From JAVBKE01 sp031554215 (GTDB taxonomy: Bacteria > Bacillota > Bacilli > JARBTR01), in assembly GCA_031554215.1 (NCBI GenBank), contig JAVBKF010000092.1:1-12929 (forward strand): a DNA stretch of 12,929 bases. Direction: 5' to 3'. The notes beneath the pieces were generated by a model, which saw only the letters and a program-made list of their open reading frames with translations, ran no database searches and was not told the DNA's origin. The translations under genes were made by a program, and so were the position numbers. Below, piece after piece: positions 8,701 to 12,929 of this stretch (position 1 is the stretch's first letter; each line of letters opens with the position of its first letter).

Positions 8701-9439
8701 CGGGGAACAAATTACTTTCGGCGACATTACGGCACAGCCACGTAAGGTGATTCCGACACCGATATTTACAGGATCGAATAAAGGAGACCGTAGGTATTCT
8801 CCTTTTACAACGAATATCGAACGATTGGTACCATTCCGTACCCTCACTGGTCGACAACACTTCTATCTAGACCATGAAATTATTACGGAATATGGTGAGA
8901 ACTTCCCGGTATATAAACCGACGCTACCGGAGATGGTGTTTGCCAATCGTGACCGTTTGCCAGAAAAGGACAGGAAAGAGATTACACTTCGTTATTTAAC
9001 ACCGCATGGAAAATGGAATATTCATAGTACGTATCAGGATAACCTGATGATGCTCAGCCTGTTCCGTGGTGGTCCGAATGTCTGGATGAGTGATATTGAT
9101 GCCGAGTCGGCTGGAATAGCTGATAATGATTGGGTTGAAGTGTATAACCGTAATGGTGTCGTGACCGCGAGAGCAGTTGTTAGTCACCGAATGCCAAAGG
9201 GAACGCTGTTCATGTACCATGCGCAGGACCGACATATTAACACGCCTGGTTCCAATATTACTGGAGATCGTGGGGGGACACATAATAGCCCGACGAAGAT
9301 TCATGTAAAGCCGACGCAAATTATTGGTGGCTATGCCCAGCTTAGTTATGGATTCAATTATTATGGGCCAATTGGCAACCAACGTGACTTATATGTGAGC
9401 GTCCGAAGAATGAAGGAGGTATCATGGCTTGAAGATTAA
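5759..9439 (+). CDS. narG: Respiratory nitrate reductase alpha subunit NarG (Mo-bisPGD catalytic subunit)
   Basis: A 1226-residue catalytic subunit that reduces nitrate to nitrite on the cytoplasmic face of the membrane, bound to NarH and NarI. It matches the usual length of about 1220-1250. The FS0 [4Fe-4S] signature typical of NarG, with His in place of the first Cys, is present as HGVNCTGSC (His52, Cys56, Cys60) plus Cys95 in EPRGCPRG. The molybdenum ligand Asp expected from E. coli Asp222 is Asp225 in YADLPPASPQ. Other conserved blocks are GEQTDVPESSDWY, WGSNVPMTRTPDAHF, GGGWAHYVGQEK, WRSNLISSSGKGHE and, near the C-terminus, GGYAQLSYGFNYYG. There is no twin-arginine or Sec signal, as expected for a cytoplasm-facing NarG. 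An additional Cys83 (PSCGPDMP) lies near the FS0 ligands. No frameshift is seen. Maturation needs NarJ and molybdenum cofactor genes that are not in this window. Confidence 0.97.
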   Translation: MKKQTNFMKKLRFFKPTEKLANDWSEVQEGDRDWEKIYRDRWQHDKVVRTTHGVNCTGSCSWKVFVKEGIITWENQQTDYPSCGPDMPEFEPRGCPRGASFSWYVYSPLRVKYPYIRGILLKMYREALAVEKDPVKAWASIVENPEKAKAYKQARGKGGFVRAKAEEVNELIAASLIYTNQTYGPDRVAGFTPIPAMSMVSYAAGSRFLSMIGAPMLSFYDWYADLPPASPQIWGEQTDVPESSDWYNAGYLMMWGSNVPMTRTPDAHFMTEVRYKGTKVVTVSPDYAENVKFADDWLKVNPGEDAALAQAMTYVILKEFYVDQQTDYFYQYAKKYTDLPYLITLKKHDGDAYVSDRFLTASDLGMPYPRAEWKTAVIDKDTKNIVFPNGSIGHRWGNKGQWNLKPSDEEGTSFDPEMTVLGQEDDFVTVKFPYFGEGKEFVSRTVPVKQVKTASGEVVVVATVFDVMLAHYGVDRDGIPAGGAGVDQTYSPAWQESISGIDQHLVTKIAREFAQNAIDTEGRSMIIMGAGINHWFNGDTIYRSILNLVLLTGCQGVNGGGWAHYVGQEKCRVPEGWGTIAFGRDWALPPRLQNATSFYYFATDQWRYEETDLNELSNPLVKEARYQHSADYNVLAARLGWLPSYPQFNKNSLHLYKEAAAVGKHSNEEAIQHVVDELKTGKMAFAIEDPDNPSNFPRNMFVWRSNLISSSGKGHEYFLKHLLGTSSGILGEENSAMKPEEMVWREEGAEGKLDLFVSIDFRMAGNAMYSDIVLPAATWYEKHDISSTDMHPFVHPFNPAINPAWESHSDWDTFKGIAKKFSEMAENHFDGPVKDLVATPLLHDSPDEIAQPHGKVLDWKKGEVDAIPGLTMPRLTFVERDYRQIYEQFISLGPIVEKNPIGVHGISFSVAEQYQQLKGMNGVSTAPGKTNGLPSIETGRKAAEAMLALSSATNGKVVMKAWAAEEEKTGLVLKDIAADRAGEQITFGDITAQPRKVIPTPIFTGSNKGDRRYSPFTTNIERLVPFRTLTGRQHFYLDHEIITEYGENFPVYKPTLPEMVFANRDRLPEKDRKEITLRYLTPHGKWNIHSTYQDNLMMLSLFRGGPNVWMSDIDAESAGIADNDWVEVYNRNGVVTARAVVSHRMPKGTLFMYHAQDRHINTPGSNITGDRGGTHNSPTKIHVKPTQIIGGYAQLSYGFNYYGPIGNQRDLYVSVRRMKEVSWLED
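9413..9420 (+). promoter_or_regulatory. narH ribosome binding site that fixes a TTG start
   Basis: AAGGAGGT, a near-perfect Shine-Dalgarno, lies inside the end of narG and 8 nt before TTG at 9429. The nearer ATG at 9424 is only 3 nt away and its frame reads Met-Ala-stop, so it cannot start narH. Confidence 0.85.
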
Positions 9440-10919
9440 AGCGCAAGTAGCGATGGTAATGAACCTTGATAAATGCATTGGCTGTCATACGTGTAGTGTG
9501 ACTTGCAAAAATACATGGACGAACCGGTCTGGTGCAGAATATATGTGGTTCAATAATGTTGAGACAAAACCTGGAATGGGCTATCCGGTAGAGTGGGAAG
9601 ATCAGCAGAAATATAAGGGTGGCTGGAAACTGAAGAATGGCAAATTAGCGCTGAAATCAGGTAGTAAGCTAGAAAAGATTGCCTTAGGCAGAATCTTTCA
9701 TAATCCAGATATGCCTACAGTCGATGATTACTATGAGCCGTGGTCATACAACTATGAAACCTTAATCGGCAGTGGTCCGAAGAAACATCAACCAGTGGCA
9801 CGTCCAAAAAGCCTTTTGACCGGTGAAAATATCGATTTGAAGTGGGGACCGAATTGGGAAGATGACCTTGCAGGTGCGCATGTAACTGGGCGTCGTGATC
9901 CTAACCTAAGAGGCATTGAAGCGTCTGTTAAATTTGAACTTGATCAGGCTTTCATGATGTACTTACCGAGAATCTGTGAACATTGTTTAAATCCAAGTTG
10001 CGTTGCTTCGTGCCCTTCTGGTGCAATCTACAAACGGGATGAGGATGGGATCGTACTGGTCGATCAGGAGCAGTGTCGGGGCTGGCGTTATTGTATGAGC
10101 GGTTGCCCATATAAGAAAGTTTACTTCAATTGGGAAACGCAAAAAGCGGAGAAATGTACATTTTGTTTTCCAAGAATCGAGGCAGGGTTACCGACAGTAT
10201 GTTCAGAAACATGTACAGGGCGTATGCGTTATATTGGTGTCTTGCTCTATGATGCTGACCGCGTTCAGGCAGTAGCATCGTCACCAAGTGATAAGGACCT
10301 TTATCAAAACCAATTAGAATTATTTTTAGATCCAAATGACCCAGCAATCATCGCCCAAGCAAGAAAAGATGGTATTTCTGAGGAATGGCTGACAGCAGCA
10401 CAAAATTCTCCTGTTTATAAACTAGCCATTCAGTACCAAATTGCGTTGCCACTGCACCCTGAATATCGAACATTGCCAATGGTGTGGTACGTGCCACCAC
10501 TGAGTCCGTTTACCTCACTTGTCGAAGGAAAAGATTCAAAAGGAAAGCTTGAAGAGATGTTTCCTGCCATTCGCGACATGCGGATACCGATTGACTATTT
10601 GGCAAATTTGCTTACTGCAGGGGATACAGCAGTGATTGAGTCCGTATTGCAGAAAATGGTCGTCATGCGCCAACATATGCGGAATAAAACGCTTGGCAAA
10701 ATAACGGATGAAAGTATTTTTAAAGCTTCGGGTCTACGTCCTGATGTCATCGAGGAAATGTACCGCATTCTAGCGATTGCAAAGTATGAAGATCGCTTTG
10801 TGATTCCAACATCGGATAAAAGCGATTTTGAAAACCTCTATCACCAGCAGGGGGAAGCAGGTTATTCTTTCGATTGCAATACTTGTAAGGTAGGTGGTAC
10901 AGATGGTTCAAGTGACTGA
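9429..10919 (+). CDS. narH: Respiratory nitrate reductase beta subunit NarH (Fe-S electron transfer)
   Basis: A 496-residue cytoplasmic iron-sulfur subunit that carries electrons from NarI hemes to NarG. Four ferredoxin-like cysteine groups are visible: CIGCHTCSVTC (Cys16, 19, 22, 26), CEHCLNPSCVASC (Cys183, 186, 191, 195), CRGWRYCMSGC (Cys216, Trp219, Cys222, 226) and CTFC plus CSETC (Cys243, 246, 258, 262). Trp219 replaces a ligand Cys, the feature that gives NarH its single [3Fe-4S] cluster beside three [4Fe-4S] clusters. The start is TTG, supported by the strong upstream ribosome binding site and by the N-terminus MKIKAQVAMVMNLDKC, which agrees with Bacillus NarH as I remember it. The gene overlaps narG by 11 nt and narJ by 17 nt, so translation is probably coupled. 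The tail ends in SFDCNTCKVGG, adding a CxxC pair that is not among the cluster ligands. Confidence 0.97.
   Translation: MKIKAQVAMVMNLDKCIGCHTCSVTCKNTWTNRSGAEYMWFNNVETKPGMGYPVEWEDQQKYKGGWKLKNGKLALKSGSKLEKIALGRIFHNPDMPTVDDYYEPWSYNYETLIGSGPKKHQPVARPKSLLTGENIDLKWGPNWEDDLAGAHVTGRRDPNLRGIEASVKFELDQAFMMYLPRICEHCLNPSCVASCPSGAIYKRDEDGIVLVDQEQCRGWRYCMSGCPYKKVYFNWETQKAEKCTFCFPRIEAGLPTVCSETCTGRMRYIGVLLYDADRVQAVASSPSDKDLYQNQLELFLDPNDPAIIAQARKDGISEEWLTAAQNSPVYKLAIQYQIALPLHPEYRTLPMVWYVPPLSPFTSLVEGKDSKGKLEEMFPAIRDMRIPIDYLANLLTAGDTAVIESVLQKMVVMRQHMRNKTLGKITDESIFKASGLRPDVIEEMYRILAIAKYEDRFVIPTSDKSDFENLYHQQGEAGYSFDCNTCKVGGTDGSSD
10887..10897 (+). promoter_or_regulatory. narJ ribosome binding site
   Basis: AAGGTAGGTGG ends 5 nt before ATG 10903. 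An in-frame GTG at 10894 would fall inside this purine-rich stretch with only 3 nt after AAGG, so ATG 10903 is the better start. Confidence 0.6.
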
Positions 10920-11469
10920 TTTCAAAGCTTCGGGACCCGAGGCTGACTTTCGTGATGTGTTGAAAATGATTTCCTATTTGTTGCAATATCCAAATAAAGA
11001 GTGGCTTCACATTGGTGATTTAACTGAGGAAGTGAGTCAGTTGGTCGATGAAGATAGCAAAGCGAGTTTGTTGACCTTTCTACAGGAAATCAGTGAATAT
11101 TCGCTTGAGCAGCTAGAAGCGCATTTTGTAAACGTATTTGATTTTAACGATAAGCGTACGCTATACCTAAGCTATTTAAAGGCAGGAGAGCAGCGAGAAC
11201 GTGGGATGATTCTCGTTGAGTTAAAGACACTCTACAATGAGTATGGTTTTACATTAACGGATGAAGAGTTATCTGACTTTCTCCCAGTTGTGTTAGAATT
11301 TGCATCTGTTGCGCCGCTAACGATTGCTTGTAATCTGCTGAATAGTTTTCTAGAAATGATTGAACAGTTAGTACAAGAACTCGGTACGATAGATTCTGTG
11401 TATCAGTCGCTGCTTACCTGCTGTTTGACTGTCAGTAAAAAAATGATTTTAGTAAAGGTGGGAGATTAG
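10903..11469 (+). CDS. narJ: Nitrate reductase molybdenum cofactor assembly chaperone NarJ
   Basis: A 188-residue, largely helical soluble protein of the NarJ/TorD chaperone family. NarJ binds apo-NarG, assists insertion of FS0 and Mo-bisPGD, and holds back membrane docking until NarG is complete; it is not part of the final enzyme. Visible family features are the N-terminal KMISYLLQYPNKEW block (residues 21-34), LEAHFVNVFDFNDKRTLYLSY (71-91) and KAGEQRERGMILVELKTLY (93-111), followed by LSDFLPVVLEFASVAP (123-138). The length fits Gram-positive NarJ (about 180-190). The start overlaps narH by 17 nt, and the TAG stop is followed directly by the narI ATG. The C-terminal 50 residues are less conserved, as is usual. 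Confidence 0.93.
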   Translation: MVQVTDFKASGPEADFRDVLKMISYLLQYPNKEWLHIGDLTEEVSQLVDEDSKASLLTFLQEISEYSLEQLEAHFVNVFDFNDKRTLYLSYLKAGEQRERGMILVELKTLYNEYGFTLTDEELSDFLPVVLEFASVAPLTIACNLLNSFLEMIEQLVQELGTIDSVYQSLLTCCLTVSKKMILVKVGD

Positions 11470-12144
11470 ATGGAGCAATTTGTTTGGGTCATTTTTCCCT
11501 ACTTAATGATCACCATTTTCATCATCGCTCATATCTTTCGTTACAATACGGACCAACTCAGCTGGACAGCTAAATCTAGTGAGTTTCTCGAGAAGAAGCG
11601 TTTACGTATCGGGAGTATGCTGTTTCATGTTGGGCTTCTCTTCATCTTTTTTGGTCATGTGATTGGATTACTAATCCCTAAATCATGGCTTGAGAGTATT
11701 GGGATCAGTGAAACTGCCTATCATATTGGTGCAATTTATGTTGGTGGTGCTGCTGGAATCATGGCTCTTATCGGTGTCTATTTACTAATGAGCCGTCGCC
11801 TTACCAATAAACGTGTGCGTGCAACAAGTGATTTGGGAGATTATATCACAATTATTCTCTTGTTTTTAATTGTTGTCGTTGGACTTTACAATACACTGAT
11901 TGGCAATGCCGTGCATCATCAATTTGATTATAGGGAGACGGTAAGCCCCTGGTTTAGAGGATTATTGACATTTTCCCCTGACCCCGCACTCATGGTCAGT
12001 GCACCACTTGGGTTTAAACTCCACATCATTCTTTCTTTTATTCTAGTAGGCATATGGCCGTTTACGCGGTTAGTCCATGTATGGAGTGTACCAATTGCCT
12101 ATATGAAAAGAAGCCCGATTCTTTACCGGAAGCGCGCTTCGTAA
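11470..12144 (+). CDS. narI: Respiratory nitrate reductase gamma subunit NarI (cytochrome b)
   Basis: A 224-residue integral membrane diheme cytochrome b that oxidises menaquinol and anchors NarGH. Five membrane helices are apparent at about residues 3-23, 48-70, 86-107, 125-145 and 182-202. The four axial heme ligands expected from E. coli (His56, 66, 187, 205) appear as His53 and His63 (FHVGLLFIFFGH) and His185 and His203 (LHIILSF, RLVHVWSVP). The WFRGLLTFSPDP loop before the last helix is typical. It starts immediately after the narJ stop (TAG-ATG), with AAAGGTGGGAG ending 5 nt before the ATG. It is the last gene of the operon; no strong intrinsic terminator directly follows, and the next good hairpin is at 12457-12491. 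Confidence 0.96.
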   Translation: MEQFVWVIFPYLMITIFIIAHIFRYNTDQLSWTAKSSEFLEKKRLRIGSMLFHVGLLFIFFGHVIGLLIPKSWLESIGISETAYHIGAIYVGGAAGIMALIGVYLLMSRRLTNKRVRATSDLGDYITIILLFLIVVVGLYNTLIGNAVHHQFDYRETVSPWFRGLLTFSPDPALMVSAPLGFKLHIILSFILVGIWPFTRLVHVWSVPIAYMKRSPILYRKRAS

Positions 12145-12200
12145 AAAAAGAACAACCTTACTTATTATGAACTCCTTGAGTTTGTTAATTGCATTTGGTA
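12145..12200. other. Spacer between narI and the IS remnant
   Basis: Short AT-rich spacer with an A-run just after the narI stop and a weak AACTC-CTT-GAGTT hairpin (12170-12182). The hairpin has no T-run after it, so it is not a convincing terminator. Confidence 0.5.
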
Positions 12201-12450
12201 GGGCTACAATAAACTGAACAAAAAAATTAAGGGTCATGTAAAATAGAAAGAAAAGAGGTAAAAGACATGACCAAGAGAGCAAGAAGAACATTCACAGCAG
12301 AATTCAAAAAACAGATGGTACAACTGTACCAAAATGGCAAGAGAAAGACGGACATTATCAGAGAGTATGAGCTGACGCCATCAGCACTGGACAAGTGGAT
12401 AAGCCAAGCTAACAATTCAGGCTCGTTTATCATTTCATTTTCTACAGCCC
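12201..12450 (+). mobile_element. Decayed, internally deleted IS3-family element
   Basis: About 250 bp holding the start of an IS3-type orfA. The left boundary is proposed at GGGCTACAATAAACTGA (12201-12217), 50 bp before the orfA start, as expected for an IS3 left end. The right boundary is proposed at TCATTTTCTACAGCCC (12435-12450), whose complement GGGCTGTAGAAAATGA resembles the left end at about 11 of 17 positions with one gap. If both ends are real, the rest of orfA and all of orfB were deleted from the middle. I see no target-site duplication, so the exact ends are uncertain. Confidence 0.5.
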
Positions 12451-12482
12451 ACTTCAAAAAAGAGGCTATCTATCACAGATAA
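12267..12482 (+). pseudogene. IS3-family transposase OrfA, truncated (N-terminal HTH only)
   Basis: The frame encodes 71 residues. Residues 1 to about 54 (MTKRARRTFTAEFKKQMVQL onward to NNSGSF) are the N-terminal helix-turn-helix of IS3-type OrfA (HTH_Tnp_1), which binds the element's ends. Recognisable similarity stops near base 12428. The last 17 residues (IISFSTAHFKK and so on) look like read-through into the element's right end and the adjacent hairpin. The coiled-coil part of OrfA and the whole DDE integrase OrfB are missing, so no transposase activity is expected. GAGGT lies 7 nt upstream of the ATG, so a short DNA-binding peptide could still be made. It is oriented with the nar operon. 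Confidence 0.85.
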
Positions 12483-12491
12483 CCTCTTTTT
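12457..12491 (-). terminator. Bidirectional terminator between converging units
   Basis: A 15-bp stem with one mismatch (AAAAAGAGGCTATCT at 12457-12471 against 12477-12491) around a 5-nt loop ATCAC. It has five T on the plus strand (12487-12491) and, read on the minus strand, six T. It can end the minus-strand permease gene and also stop plus-strand transcripts coming from narI or the IS remnant. Confidence 0.85.
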
Positions 12492-12494
12492 CTC

Positions 12495-12520
12495 ATGGAT
12501 AGCCTTAAACGGCTTTCCAT
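12495..12520 (-). other. Second hairpin in the 3' region of the permease transcript
   Basis: ATGGA-T-AGCC (12495-12504) pairs with GGCT-T-TCCAT (12511-12520) around TTAAAC, with one T/T mismatch. It lies just before the terminator when read on the minus strand. Bases 12498-12505 (GATAGCCT) can instead pair with 12463-12470 (AGGCTATC) in the terminator stem, so the two structures can compete. Confidence 0.5.
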
Positions 12521-12570
12521 ATTTCATAACCAATTCTTAAATCTCCGAATTTTTATTTAGGGGCAATCTT

Positions 12571-12929
12571 CTACTCACTTACAAGTGCATAAGCAGATAT
12601 TTTGCGAATTCGATATGCAATCAACAGGGCACTTACATAGGAAGTCAGGATAAATAGCAGCGCGAAAGCTAGCATCCAACTAGGCTTGATAATGTACTCT
12701 GCTTTCATAACGCCCATTCCTCGCTGCACAAAAGACATCAGTGTATTTGTCCCAGTTGCACCTAGTAATACACCTACAATTGTTCCTGAAATAACAGGCG
12801 TCATAAAGTGAATCGACAGCTGGTTCATTAACTGAAAAGTGGTAAATCCAAGTGCTTTTTGAATTCCTAGCTCACGCTTTTTTCGGACAATTGCTGAGCT
12901 GATTACAAAATAAAGCACAAGAACGATCA
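12571..12929 (-). CDS. ABC transporter permease, FtsX/MacB type (C-terminal part, partial)
   Basis: The last 119 or so residues of a membrane protein whose frame stays open to the right edge; an internal GTG at 12918 is not its start. The segment has the typical C-terminal FtsX domain: a membrane helix ending in SSAIV, the cytoplasmic signature RKKRELGIQKALGFT (the RExGxxKAxG coupling motif), a helix around TPVISGTIVGVLLGATG, and a last helix around WMLAFALLFILTSYVSALLIAYRI, then a short tail KISAYALVSE. Such permeases work with a MacB/LolD-type ATPase to export peptides, lipids or antimicrobials, or to sense them (BceB-like). The substrate cannot be read from this fragment. It converges on the nar operon. 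Confidence 0.85.
   Translation of the reverse strand, partial: IVLVLYFVISSAIVRKKRELGIQKALGFTTFQLMNQLSIHFMTPVISGTIVGVLLGATGTNTLMSFVQRGMGVMKAEYIIKPSWMLAFALLFILTSYVSALLIAYRIRKISAYALVSE

Noticed and set aside
12170..12182. narI terminator at AACTC-CTT-GAGTT
   Set aside because: The stem is 5 bp with no following T-run; it is too weak to annotate as a terminator.
1..12929. CRISPR arrays, tRNA or rRNA genes, phage genes, toxin-antitoxin or defence systems
   Set aside because: Reading through the window I saw no direct-repeat arrays, no cloverleaf-like or rRNA-like stretches, and no genes of these types; nearly all bases are accounted for by the listed genes.

Overview
The window reads as chromosomal or island DNA from a low-GC Gram-positive bacterium (Bacillota). 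The Bacillus-type NarGHJI proteins, the strong AAGGAGG-like ribosome binding sites, the T-rich intrinsic terminators and the IS3-type transposase remnant all fit this. A nitrate-reducing Listeriaceae or lactobacillus-type organism is a reasonable guess. This is inference from protein style only; nothing in the window fixes the genus.

Layout, left to right. (1) 1-2364: a GH38 alpha-mannosidase of the mannosylglycerate hydrolase (MngB) type, cut by the left edge. (2) 2376-4064: a GH13 subfamily 18 phosphorylase of the YcjM / glucosylglycerate phosphorylase type, directly downstream and probably in the same operon. A perfect 16-bp terminator hairpin with a T7 tract (4104-4148) closes this sugar-glycoside module. 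(3) 4149-4418: a gene-free gap with a possible FNR/CRP-like operator and a small palindrome. (4) 4419-12144: a compact nitrate respiration operon, narK-narG-narH-narJ-narI, with a 38-nt gap after narK and then overlapping or abutting genes. (5) 12145-12566: spacer holding a decayed, internally deleted IS3-type element (about 12201-12450) and two hairpins. (6) 12571-12929, minus strand: the C-terminal end of an FtsX/MacB-type ABC transporter permease, cut by the right edge and converging on the nar operon.

How the genes work together. The first pair looks like a catabolic unit for alpha-glycosides, possibly the compatible solutes mannosylglycerate and glucosylglycerate. The GH38 enzyme would release mannose (or mannose-6-phosphate), and the GH13_18 enzyme would give glucose-1-phosphate; both would release glycerate. 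The second unit is a full anaerobic respiratory module. NarK exchanges nitrate and nitrite, NarI oxidises menaquinol through two b hemes, NarH passes electrons along its Fe-S clusters to the Mo-bisPGD centre of NarG, and NarJ matures NarG. All diagnostic metal ligands that I could check are present, so the reductase looks functional. No molybdenum cofactor, nitrite reductase or regulator genes lie in the window.

I did not find a clearly new biological system. The items most worth a second look are the GH38/GH13_18 pairing, the FNR-like site before narK, an 11-codon mini-ORF coupled to narG by an ATGA overlap, and the IS remnant whose two ends may both survive.
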